Shown piece by piece: positions 1 to 6,244 of a stretch of 13,587 bases of DNA. A model generated the notes under the pieces. That model did not search any database and was not told where the DNA came from. It saw only the letters and a program-made list of their open reading frames with translations. The DNA comes from SZUA-186 sp039714155 (GTDB lineage: Bacteria > Pseudomonadota > Gammaproteobacteria > UBA9214): the NCBI GenBank assembly GCA_039714155.1, contig JBDLJX010000071.1, forward strand, positions 1-13,587. The letters are read 5' to 3'. Position 1 is the first letter of the stretch; every line of letters begins with the position of its first letter. The translations under genes were made by a program, and so were the position numbers.

Positions 1-905
1 CCCGGCGTCTCCGGATAGTCATCATCGCGCCGGCGCTCGAATTCGGCAATCACCTGTGCGCCCAGCAGCAGGATGATCGAGGCAATCTCAAGGCTGAGCA
101 GTGCAACCACTGCCGTGGCAAGTGAACCATAGATGAAGTTCACGAATGACAAAGTCGAGAAGTACCAGACGAGAACGTGGCGGGCAATTTCCCACAATAT
201 TGCGGCGATGATGCCACCCAGCAGGGCGTGGCGGATTGACAGGTGTCCAACCGGCAAGACCATGTAGAAAGCAGTCAACATCAGTGCCAGTCCGGCAACG
301 CCAATACCGTACAAGACGCTCCCGGAGATACCGCTGAGTGCCCAGGTCATGCCCAGTACCGAGACGGTTTCAGTTTCCACCGTCTGTAATGCACCACTGA
401 CCAGTGTTACCAGCAGAATGCCAATACCGAGTGACAGGATAAACAGGTAGGGAATTATGGCTGACACCAGAAAATGCCGCCGGCGGATCCTGACACGATG
501 AAAGAAGATGACCGACATGGCGTTTTCCAGCGCGGTAAAAGCCATGGAACTGAAAAACAGCAGGACGACAAAACCGACAATACCAATCAGCTCCCAGTGT
601 TCCAGAAACATTCCCAGTTGCGTTGTCAGAATATGTGCGTAGCCGGGAATGACCAGTTCCGTCTCCGTGGCAATGACTCTCAGTAACCGCTCCTGTTCGA
701 CAAACTGTGACAGTACGATCAACAGCAATGCAAATAACGGCACAATCGACAGCAGGGTATAGTAGGCGCATGCACCGGACAGCAGCAGTCCCTGGTTGCG
801 ACGAAAGTCCTTCAGTACCTTGATAATGAAATGCACAGGATGCATTAACTGCGCTCTGGCGGTTGCGGGTTTCTCCCGGGATGCCATTTTCCTGTCAGGT
901 GTCAT
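1..905 (-). CDS. YihY/BrkB-family inner-membrane protein (3' end outside window)
   Basis: Reading the minus strand from 905 gives 301 uninterrupted codons that leave the window without a stop, so the C-terminus is missing. The protein is polytopic: a basic N-terminus (residues 1-38) and about six hydrophobic segments, near 43-68, 105-125, 146-170, 190-215, 227-248 and 258-285. Family hallmarks are the CAYYTLLSIVPLF motif at 46-58 and the YGSLATAVVALL and LLLGAQVIAEFE motifs near 259-290. This family (Pfam Virul_fac_BrkB, E. coli YihY) has no firm biochemical role; the old label ribonuclease BN is a misannotation, and a transporter or envelope role is only suspected. E. coli YihY is about 290 residues, so little is probably missing. 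ATG at 905 has no obvious Shine-Dalgarno; an in-frame ATG at 887 has AGGA unusually close. The start is therefore uncertain by six codons. Confidence 0.85.
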   Translation of the reverse strand, partial: MTPDRKMASREKPATARAQLMHPVHFIIKVLKDFRRNQGLLLSGACAYYTLLSIVPLFALLLIVLSQFVEQERLLRVIATETELVIPGYAHILTTQLGMFLEHWELIGIVGFVVLLFFSSMAFTALENAMSVIFFHRVRIRRRHFLVSAIIPYLFILSLGIGILLVTLVSGALQTVETETVSVLGMTWALSGISGSVLYGIGVAGLALMLTAFYMVLPVGHLSIRHALLGGIIAAILWEIARHVLVWYFSTLSFVNFIYGSLATAVVALLSLEIASIILLLGAQVIAEFERRRDDDYPETP

Positions 906-1074
906 ATGCAGGGTTGGTTCACTCTATAAGGAATACAGGTGAAAAATATCCAATATTCCATGGAGTTGCATTGCAAACAAGAATATTAACCAGTCCTGGT
1001 ATGCTTCTCATTAAGAATAAAATACTCATCTTATAACGCTATATATAAGCTCTATTAATAATTTTCAATAATTT

Positions 1075-1103
1075 TTGCTAATATAGAATTTCAATAATAT
1101 AGT
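1075..1103 (+). promoter_or_regulatory. Sigma70-like promoter for the 1154 gene
   Basis: TTGCTA (1075-1080) and TATAGT (1098-1103) are separated by exactly 17 bp and match the sigma70 consensus at 4/6 and 5/6. Transcription would begin near 1110, about 44 nt before the start codon. The region is strongly AT-rich, and a 10-bp direct repeat TTTCAATAAT (1063-1072 and 1089-1098) straddles the -35 box. This is a sequence-based prediction only. Confidence 0.5.
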
Positions 1104-1153
1104 TTCCGGAATGTCTTCTAACAATATGTCGCGGTTTCGGGAGGGAAGGGTTG

Positions 1154-1609
1154 ATGCACACATTACGTTTACGCCAGTTCCGTTCCGTCATACTGACGTG
1201 CCTGCTTGCCATGTCCCATGCCGTGCTTGCAGATGATGTTGTCACAGTGACAGTGTCGAAAGATAGACCCTCATTGGTAAATATTGTTGGTCCGGAAGGT
1301 TTTATCACCCAGCTGCAGACCGTCGATAGCGGCATGCTCGCTGATCAGTTACAGGAACTCCGCAGTTCGTTGATCTCACGCAAGCAGGAACTTGCCAGGG
1401 AACTGGAAGAAAAACAGCTGGACTCAGGCGACGCAGTACTGACACTGCTGATGCCGGGTGGTCTTATCTACGCGGGTTATAAAAAGGCAGTTTATGAACG
1501 TGCCAGGAATGATCTGGCCGAAGTTAATGAGAATATCGCCGAATACTCTCGTGATCTGGCACTATTGCAAGGAAAGATGAGACCGGTTGCCGTCGCGCGG
1601 CGTAAATGA
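1154..1609 (+). CDS. Small exported coiled-coil protein, unrecognised
   Basis: I do not recognise this 151-residue protein. The N-terminus is a typical Sec signal peptide: basic residues (LRLRQFR), a hydrophobic core, then a likely cleavage site AVLA|DD after residue 26, so the mature form is probably periplasmic. A short beta-like stretch (VVTVTVSKDRPSLVNIVGPEGF) is followed by a charged heptad-like helix around 60-90 (QELRSSLISRKQELARELEEKQ). A glycine-rich, moderately hydrophobic segment follows (LLMPGGLIYAGYKKAVYERA, about 98-117), then a second helix to about residue 140. It has no cysteines after cleavage and no catalytic motif. ATG at 1154 is preferred over the in-frame TTG at 1151 because GGGAGGG around 1139-1145 is better spaced from it. 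It is monocistronic, with its own promoter, and converges on the 1709-2587 gene. A structural or assembly role in the envelope is possible but not shown. Confidence 0.75.
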   Translation: MHTLRLRQFRSVILTCLLAMSHAVLADDVVTVTVSKDRPSLVNIVGPEGFITQLQTVDSGMLADQLQELRSSLISRKQELARELEEKQLDSGDAVLTLLMPGGLIYAGYKKAVYERARNDLAEVNENIAEYSRDLALLQGKMRPVAVARRK

Positions 1610-1641
1610 TATCTGTTTCATCTCTGTTACATATCCCATGT

Positions 1642-1677
1642 AAAAACACAGGGCTGCAGCGTATTACGCTATGGCCC
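1642..1677 (-). terminator. Rho-independent terminator for the 1709-2587 gene
   Basis: On the minus strand a hairpin with an outer GGGC/GCCC stem (1674-1677 with 1651-1654) and an inner AGCGT/ACGCT stem (1666-1670 with 1658-1662) is followed after TGTG by five T residues (plus-strand A run 1642-1646). It lies 31 bp past the stop of the minus-strand gene. The stem has a 3x3 internal loop, so strength is moderate. It may also stop read-through from the convergent 1154 gene, but there is no T run on that strand. Confidence 0.5.
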
Positions 1678-1708
1678 GCTTGTTGGAGTGCACCCGGTAG
1701 ACAGGAAA

Positions 1709-2587
1709 TTAATAGGTTACCTGTGCAAGGATACGCAGCTTCTCGATATCCTGATATTTATATTCAAATGAATATCTGCCACCGGAGATGCGACGCTCGA
1801 AACGCAATGTCCCGGGTGAACCGCCAACCAGTGTATATTGTTTTTCAATGCCGTCTGTCCGGGTGACCTTGAACATCTTGCCAACGAAGTTCCTGGCCTC
1901 GCCGGGCTTTATTGGCAGGTATTCCAGACGGTAGTTTTGTCTGGATGGTTTGTGTTTGGACTGCCTGGTAAACCTTTCTACAGTTGAGACATTCTGCTCT
2001 TCAGTCGGCGTTTTCTCCACAGGCGTTACCGGTGGCGTCAATTCGACACGATCTCTCAGTTGTCTGAGTTCCTGCTTCTGTGTATCGGTCATGGTCGAGC
2101 CGTACATCAACCGTGATATGACAAGGCTGATTTCATCACGGTCCGCATCAGTGAGCACGGGCTCGTAGGAGTCGATAAATGAAGTCATCAGATCCAGTTT
2201 GCCCTGTGAACGCTGCTCCGCGCTCAGTTCGTTGAACCGCACCAGGTTTGCTGGTACGAACCGCAGTGCATCCTGGTCAGTCAGGTGCCTTGAAAGCATT
2301 GCCCTGTGTAAATGCATTGATGTTTGTACCATTTCCCAGGTGCCGCTGGTATGCAGCAGATAGACAGACAGTGAAACCACTGATAGCAGTGATGCACTGA
2401 AGGCAATAAACGGAATGTGTGCCTCCCGCCAGTGACGTATACCGAAGGCAATTGCGCTGACCGGCGAGAACAACAGTACGCTCAGACCCCATAATGCGTG
2501 TTTCCTGAAGGCGCAGACAGTCAGCCAGAGCAGCATGACAAGCGTGGCCAGGGCAAACCCGAGAAGTACCTGTATCAATACGTTCAT
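1709..2587 (-). CDS. Unrecognised membrane protein, three N-terminal TM segments and soluble C-terminal domain
   Basis: I cannot assign this 292-residue protein to a family with confidence. The first 80 residues contain three hydrophobic segments, roughly 2-26, 31-50 and 58-79, separated by short basic loops (FRKH, RHWREAH). Residues 85-185 look mainly helical and charged. A Pro/Thr/Glu-rich linker (TPPVTPVEKTPTEEQ, about 186-200) then leads to a predicted beta-rich C-terminal domain (about 215-292: YRLEYLPIKPGE, GKMFKVTRTDG, KQYTLVGGSPG, RYSFEYKYQDIEKLRIL). Such a layout suits a small membrane-anchored domain that senses or binds something, but no motif says what. The ATG at 2587 has only a weak GGAT upstream. 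A terminator follows the stop. Its divergent neighbour is the YceI-family gene, and the region between holds several dyads. Function unknown. Confidence 0.75.
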   Translation of the reverse strand: MNVLIQVLLGFALATLVMLLWLTVCAFRKHALWGLSVLLFSPVSAIAFGIRHWREAHIPFIAFSASLLSVVSLSVYLLHTSGTWEMVQTSMHLHRAMLSRHLTDQDALRFVPANLVRFNELSAEQRSQGKLDLMTSFIDSYEPVLTDADRDEISLVISRLMYGSTMTDTQKQELRQLRDRVELTPPVTPVEKTPTEEQNVSTVERFTRQSKHKPSRQNYRLEYLPIKPGEARNFVGKMFKVTRTDGIEKQYTLVGGSPGTLRFERRISGGRYSFEYKYQDIEKLRILAQVTY

Positions 2588-2653
2588 AACAACATCCAGT
2601 CTGGAATACCATTGAGGTAATCGACCGTTTTTGCCGGATTCTTTAGTGAAATC

Positions 2654-2704
2654 AATGCTTTTTTAGCATTCTGAGATGTCTGTCCGGGCATTGTCGAATG
2701 CCCG
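2654..2704. repeat. Two adjacent dyads with shared AATGC/GCATT arms
   Basis: AATGCT-(5 T)-AGCATT spans 2654-2670. A second, perfect 8-bp dyad (CGGGCATT-GTCG-AATGCCCG) spans 2685-2704. Both contain the pentamer AATGC and its complement, giving four copies in 50 bp. Centres are about 32.5 bp apart, close to three helical turns. Neither has a T run in the right place for a terminator on either strand, so a protein-binding role is as likely as an RNA hairpin. Confidence 0.4.
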
Positions 2705-2793
2705 CAAAAACCGGGCTGATATAGGAACCCAGCAACTAACTGTTTAATAAGATAAAATGGCATGAATTTCAGGTGAACTTTGCTGATTATAGC

Positions 2794-2821
2794 TTGACTA
2801 ATTAGTATATTAGTCTATTCT
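2794..2821 (+). promoter_or_regulatory. Promoter with overlapping palindromic operator for the YceI gene
   Basis: TTGACT (2794-2799) and TATTCT (2816-2821) with a 16-bp spacer form a plausible sigma70 promoter 31 bp before the start codon. A dyad with perfect 7-bp arms (GACTAAT, 6-bp spacer, ATTAGTC; 2796-2815) overlaps the -35 box and fills the spacer. It includes the exact 10-bp palindrome ACTAATTAGT and two direct ATTAGT copies. A regulator bound there would exclude RNA polymerase, so repression is the natural reading; which regulator is unknown. Confidence 0.45.
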
Positions 2822-2852
2822 CATATATATTGTCTTATCAGGAGGTATGTAT

Positions 2853-3536
2853 ATGGATATCAATATACTGTTGCGACGAATACTGATCGTTGTCATGGCT
2901 GCCGGCTGGTTCTCGCTGGCGCATGCCAATGTCGGCGAGGTGGAGCTGTGCGAGCCCTTCAAGGATGGCAAGGTTGATACATCGTTGATCAACAGCATGC
3001 TGGATGCGGCCAGGGATGGTTATCTCTATCGTATCGAGGGCGAGACCTCGAAAGTCGGTTTCTGCGTGTCGAGCAAATTCTCCGAGGTGAAAGGCGATTT
3101 CCGGGAAGTTCGTGGCGGACTTGCGCTCATGCCAGCCAGTACCGTATCAGGTGCCGAACAGGCAATGCTTGTGATCAATACGGCCAGTCTTGATACACAG
3201 GGTTCGGTTGTCGAGAGCCTTATCAAGGGCGAGCGCTTCTTTGATGTCAAAAAGTACCCCGAGATCCTGTTTGTCAGTCGTGGCTTTGAATGGACCGGTC
3301 GGGATACTGCGACTATCGTCGGGGATCTGACCGTGCATGGTGTTACCCGACCGGTTGTGTTTGCTGTCACGCTGACACCCGTCATGGGTTCGGAAAACGG
3401 TACTGTCGAACGCATGCAGGTCAAGGCAACGACCACTATCCAGCGGTCGGAGTTCGACATGGACAGCTTGTCAAAGCTGGTCAGTGACAGTGTTGACCTC
3501 TGCATGAGTGTCGTGGTGGTGCGCTACACGACCTGA
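2853..3536 (+). CDS. Periplasmic YceI-family protein
   Basis: This 227-residue protein has a Sec signal peptide (basic LLRR, hydrophobic core, cleavage after SLAHA at residue 25), so it is periplasmic. After an N-terminal extension comes a YceI-type lipocalin-like beta-barrel: YRIEGETSKVGFCVSSKF, FREVRGGLAL, LDTQGSVVESLIKGERFFDVKKYPEI, then the signature GDLTVHGVTRPVVFAVTL. YceI proteins bind polyisoprenoid or similar amphiphilic chains; the exact ligand here cannot be read from sequence. Cysteines occur in VELC, VGFC and VDLC. ATG at 2853 is preferred over the in-frame ATG at 2847 because GGAGG (2841-2845) ends seven bases before it, whereas it abuts the earlier one. The DUF523-DUF1722 gene follows after 24 bp in the same frame, probably in one transcript. 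Confidence 0.88.
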   Translation: MDINILLRRILIVVMAAGWFSLAHANVGEVELCEPFKDGKVDTSLINSMLDAARDGYLYRIEGETSKVGFCVSSKFSEVKGDFREVRGGLALMPASTVSGAEQAMLVINTASLDTQGSVVESLIKGERFFDVKKYPEILFVSRGFEWTGRDTATIVGDLTVHGVTRPVVFAVTLTPVMGSENGTVERMQVKATTTIQRSEFDMDSLSKLVSDSVDLCMSVVVVRYTT

Positions 3537-3549
3537 TGGTACTGGCGTT

Positions 3550-3570
3550 ACACTGTCGTGATGACAGTGT
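3550..3570 (+). promoter_or_regulatory. Hairpin enclosing the start of the DUF523-DUF1722 gene
   Basis: ACACTGTC (3550-3557) and GACAGTGT (3563-3570) are perfect complements separated by five bases. The ATG at 3561 lies at the loop/stem edge and the possible GTG start at 3558 lies in the loop. There is no Shine-Dalgarno upstream. A third copy, GACAGTGT, lies at 3486-3493 near the end of the YceI gene and could pair with 3550-3557 instead. Translational coupling to the upstream gene or start-site masking is inferred, not shown. Confidence 0.4.
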
Positions 3571-4532
3571 CGAATGAGGATATTAGCTTTCCTCGACTTC
3601 GAATCGGGGTAAGCAGCTGCTTGTTGGGCAATGCCGTCCGCTATGACGGCAAGCACAAATGCCAGCCCTGGCTGGTCGAGGAACTGGGCCGGTTCGCTGA
3701 CTTCATCCCGTATTGCCCCGAGATGGCGATCGGTCTTGGCGTGCCGCGTGGTCCGATTGAGCTCCATGGTGATCCGGCGCAGCCACGTGCCAGGGGGGTT
3801 GTTGCCCCATCGCTTGATGTTACCGATGCCTTGCATACCTGTGGCGGTGAAGTGAGTACCGGGCTGGTTGATGTCGCCGGCTATATCTTCAAGAGCAAGT
3901 CACCCAGCTGTGGGGTCGCTCGTGTCAAGGTGCGACTCGATAATGGCAAGATCGTGCGCAAGGGCAGGGGAGTTTATGCTGCCGCCATCATATCGCACTG
4001 CCCAAACCTGCCGGTCGTGGATGAAGGGAATCTCAACGATTCGGTTACGCGTGAGAATTATGTTATCCGCCTGTACGTCTGGCAACGTTGGTTGGTGTTG
4101 TTGCAGCAAGGGATTAATGCTGCACGCCTGCTGGATTTTCATGTCCGCCACAAGTACCTCATCATGGCGCATTCACGAGCTGCCTGCAGGCGCATGGAGC
4201 AACTGCTGTCACAGTTCAAGGGCGCAGACCCTGAAAATGTCATCCCGGCCTATGCCAATGAACTCATGATCGCCCTGCAGCGTCGCGTCAGCCCGGCGCG
4301 TCATGTAAATGTATTGCGGTACATCATAAGTCGCTTGAAGAAGCGGCTAGCCACATCAGACACGCAGGAGCTACTGGAGAGCATAGAAAGTTACCGGCGA
4401 GGTGATGTGCCATTGATCGAATCGCTGCGGTTATTGCGGCATCAATTCAATTTGCACCCGGACGACTGCATTGACATGCAGTGGTACCTGTGGCCGTACC
4501 CGGATGACCTGGACCTGCGCAGTTATATCTGA
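3561..4532 (+). CDS. DUF523-DUF1722 fusion (TudS-like and YbgA-like domains)
   Basis: This 323-residue protein joins two domains. Residues about 13-155 match DUF523, the family of the thiouracil desulfidase TudS, which uses a [4Fe-4S] cluster. The expected cysteine motifs are present: SSCLLG (C20), YCPE (C52, with E54) and KSPSCGV (C117); C34 and C94 are additional. Residues about 185-315 match DUF1722 (E. coli YbgA), with the typical HVRHKYLIMAHS segment and a helical region ending in a tryptophan-rich WYLWPYPDD. YbgA lies next to photolyase in E. coli, and such fusions are known in proteobacteria. Sulfur removal from a thiolated base or related compound is the likely chemistry of the first half; the second half has no known function. 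ATG at 3561 is adopted; GTG at 3558 is an alternative, and neither has a Shine-Dalgarno. No photolyase gene lies in this window. Confidence 0.87.
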   Translation: MTVSNEDISFPRLRIGVSSCLLGNAVRYDGKHKCQPWLVEELGRFADFIPYCPEMAIGLGVPRGPIELHGDPAQPRARGVVAPSLDVTDALHTCGGEVSTGLVDVAGYIFKSKSPSCGVARVKVRLDNGKIVRKGRGVYAAAIISHCPNLPVVDEGNLNDSVTRENYVIRLYVWQRWLVLLQQGINAARLLDFHVRHKYLIMAHSRAACRRMEQLLSQFKGADPENVIPAYANELMIALQRRVSPARHVNVLRYIISRLKKRLATSDTQELLESIESYRRGDVPLIESLRLLRHQFNLHPDDCIDMQWYLWPYPDDLDLRSYI

Positions 4533-4559
4533 ATTGTCTCGCCAGGTTCATTCTTACCC

Positions 4560-4583
4560 TGTAGGAGCGAATTCATTCGCGAT
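4560..4583. repeat. REP-like palindromic element
   Basis: The sequence TGTAGGAGCG followed by a perfect 6-bp stem GCGAAT-TC-ATTCGC (4567-4580) has the standard form of gammaproteobacterial REP elements: a GTAG-type conserved head before a small palindrome. It sits 30 bp past the end of the DUF523-DUF1722 gene, in a gap between convergent genes. Only one copy is seen in this window. Such elements are moved by RAYT (REP-associated tyrosine) transposases, none of which is present here. Confidence 0.7.
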
Positions 4584-4712
4584 GATGTGCTGCGAGGTGA
4601 GATTCAGGAATTAATCACGTCAAAAGCCGTTACAGGGGAAGATGTCTTTACATTGACGGGCGAGCAGGAATGCCCGTACTGCTATGGGTCTGATGTATTG
4701 CTGGCTGCATAT

Positions 4713-4931
4713 TCAATAATGCGGTGGCGGCGGCTCGTCTTCGGGAGTGGCGGCACTCGTTGGTGTCAGCGACTGCACCAGTTGCTCGAGCCGTTTGATG
4801 GCTTCCAGCTGTAACCGCAGCAGTTGTTCCTGATCGAGCAAGGTACGGGTCATCTCCTCGATCGCGGACTCCTGGTGCGTAAGGCGTTCTTCGAGCGTTT
4901 CAATGCGATTTGTCAGGTCATCATCAGGCAT
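4713..4931 (-). CDS. slyX: SlyX family protein
   Basis: This 72-residue protein matches SlyX throughout: an N-terminal acidic start (MPDDDLTNRIETLEERLTHQ), a continuous heptad helix to about residue 54 (AIEEMTRTLLDQEQLLRLQLEAIKRL), and a C-terminal proline-rich tail ending PPPPHY, which is typical of the family. It is a small soluble coiled coil, usually 70-75 residues. Its molecular role is not established; the name comes from its position near slyD in E. coli. Here it follows purT by nine bases with no clear Shine-Dalgarno, so it is probably translated by coupling to purT. The 180 bp beyond its stop contain the REP-like element and one weak hairpin (4656-4677) without a T run. Confidence 0.9.
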   Translation of the reverse strand: MPDDDLTNRIETLEERLTHQESAIEEMTRTLLDQEQLLRLQLEAIKRLEQLVQSLTPTSAATPEDEPPPPHY

Positions 4932-4940
4932 GGCGGTTAT

Positions 4941-6122
4941 CTACAGGTCTATGGTTATGGCGGCCGAACCCTGCCTTGCCTTTGCAATTGCATCATCAAT
5001 CGTATCTCCCCGCGCCAGTACCACGCCCATGCGGCGATGGCCGTGTACCTCGGGTTTGCCAAACAGGCGTACCTGTGTGTCCGGTGTATCCAGCGCGGTA
5101 TCGAGATTGTCAAAACTGACCTGGTCGGAATCACCCTCGACCAGGATGACGCTGGAGGCCGACGGGCCATGTTGATGAATGTTGGGTATCGGCAGGCCGA
5201 GGATGGCGCGGGCATGCAGCGCAAACTGTGACAGGTCCTGCGAAATCATGGTGACCATGCCGGTGTCGTGTGGCCGTGGCGAGACCTCGCTGAAAATAAC
5301 GTCGTTGCCCTTAATGAACAGTTCCACGCCGAAGATGCCGCGACCGCCCAGTGCGCCGGTGATTTTCCCGGCGATGTCGCGTGCCTTCGCCAGTGCGGTC
5401 TCACTCATGAACTGCGGTTGCCAGGATTGCCGGTAATCGCCATCGATCTGTACATGGCCAACCGGCTCCAGAAAGCTGGCACCGTCACGGTGTCGCACGG
5501 TTAGCTGGGTGATTTCGTAATCGAATTCGACAAAGCCCTCGACGATGACCTTGCCGGCCCCGGTGCGGCCGCCTTCCTGCGCGTAATTCCACGCACTGTC
5601 GATATCGTCGGCTGACTTGATAGTGCTCTGGCCCTTGCCGGAGGAACTCATAATGGGTTTCACCACACAGGGCAGGCCGATATCGGCCAGTGCCTGGTCG
5701 AATTCCTCGCGGCTGGCAGCAAAGCGATAGGGCGAGGTTGGCAGTCCCAGTTCCTCGGCAGCCAGCCGGCGGATGCCCTCGCGGTTCATGGTCAGTTGTG
5801 CGGCACGCGCCGTTGGAATGACGGTATAACCCTCGGACTCCAGTTCAACCAGCGTAGCGGTGGCAATGGCCTCGATCTCGGGCACGATGTAATCGGGCCT
5901 TTCCTGTTCGATGACAGTGCGTAATGCTGCACCGTCGAGCATGGAAATGGCATGGCTGCGATGTGCGACCTGCATGGCCGGCGCATTGTCATAGCGGTCA
6001 ACGACGATCACTTCGACACCGAGGCGCTGCAGTTCGATGACGATTTCCTTGCCGAGTTCCCCACCGCCGCACAGCAGGACGCGGGTGGCGGACGGGGACA
6101 GGGGGGTGCCAATGCGGGTCAT
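4941..6122 (-). CDS. purT: Formate-dependent phosphoribosylglycinamide formyltransferase (PurT)
   Basis: PurT makes formyl-GAR from GAR, formate and ATP in purine synthesis, without folate. The 393-residue length equals that of the E. coli enzyme (392). Seen in order: the N-terminal nucleotide-like fold with LLCGGGELGKE (about 16-26, including E22), EIEAIAT (82-88, substrate contact), the ATP-grasp domain with VVKPIMSSSGKGQS (153-166, ATP loop and lysines), and the metal-binding region IFGVELF...FSEVSPRPHDTGMVT. A C-terminal domain ends the protein. ATG at 6122 has AGGA seven bases upstream and fits the family start. slyX follows directly. The gene is divergent from frmA, whose pathway releases formate. 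Confidence 0.97.
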   Translation of the reverse strand: MTRIGTPLSPSATRVLLCGGGELGKEIVIELQRLGVEVIVVDRYDNAPAMQVAHRSHAISMLDGAALRTVIEQERPDYIVPEIEAIATATLVELESEGYTVIPTARAAQLTMNREGIRRLAAEELGLPTSPYRFAASREEFDQALADIGLPCVVKPIMSSSGKGQSTIKSADDIDSAWNYAQEGGRTGAGKVIVEGFVEFDYEITQLTVRHRDGASFLEPVGHVQIDGDYRQSWQPQFMSETALAKARDIAGKITGALGGRGIFGVELFIKGNDVIFSEVSPRPHDTGMVTMISQDLSQFALHARAILGLPIPNIHQHGPSASSVILVEGDSDQVSFDNLDTALDTPDTQVRLFGKPEVHGHRRMGVVLARGDTIDDAIAKARQGSAAITIDL

Positions 6123-6150
6123 GGATGATTCCTGGTCAACGGGATGTGTA

Positions 6151-6156
6151 ATTATA
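6151..6156 (-). promoter_or_regulatory. purT -10 element
   Basis: A perfect TATAAT occurs on the minus strand, 28 bp before the purT start codon, giving a leader of about 22 nt. I see no good -35 box at 16-18 bp. Activator dependence or a weak promoter is possible. Confidence 0.4.
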
Positions 6157-6189
6157 AAGGAATCTTTCGGTTACGCAGCCTGATCGGGG

Positions 6190-6216
6190 TAGAATAGCGG
6201 CCCGGTTTGCGCCGGG
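6190..6216 (+). promoter_or_regulatory. frmA -10 element and leader dyad
   Basis: TAGAAT (6190-6195, 5/6 to consensus) lies 49 bp before the frmA start; the -35 region (TTTCGG or TTCGGT around 6165-6171) is poor. Just after it, CCCGG-TTTGCG-CCGGG (6201-6216) forms a GC-rich dyad overlapping the expected transcription start, suitable for an operator or leader hairpin. No FrmR-type regulator gene is present in the window. Confidence 0.35.
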
Positions 6217-6244
6217 TTGCCAGACATCGAAACGGAGGGACAGC

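Noticed and set aside
370..771. 133-codon minus-strand frame inside the BrkB-family gene
   Set aside because: The same-strand frame starting at 905 encodes a clear BrkB protein across the whole region; this one is an offset shadow.
1606..1866. 86-codon plus-strand frame overlapping the end of the 1154 gene
   Set aside because: It overlaps the terminator and the 3' end of the minus-strand membrane protein gene and gives no protein-like pattern.
3534..3563. YceI gene and DUF523-DUF1722 gene are in the same frame, separated by one TGA and eight sense codons
   Set aside because: A TGA read-through fusion is conceivable but same-frame neighbours occur one time in three, the codons between encode nothing conserved, and no recoding element is evident. 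The YceI domain is exported while the iron-sulfur domain is cytoplasmic.
4656..4677. ACGGGC/GCCCGT hairpin as a slyX terminator
   Set aside because: Six-base stem with a ten-base loop and no T run on either strand.
4587..4814. 75-codon plus-strand frame with a CPYC motif
   Set aside because: It runs over the REP-like region and into slyX on the other strand; the CxxC is isolated and there is no Shine-Dalgarno.
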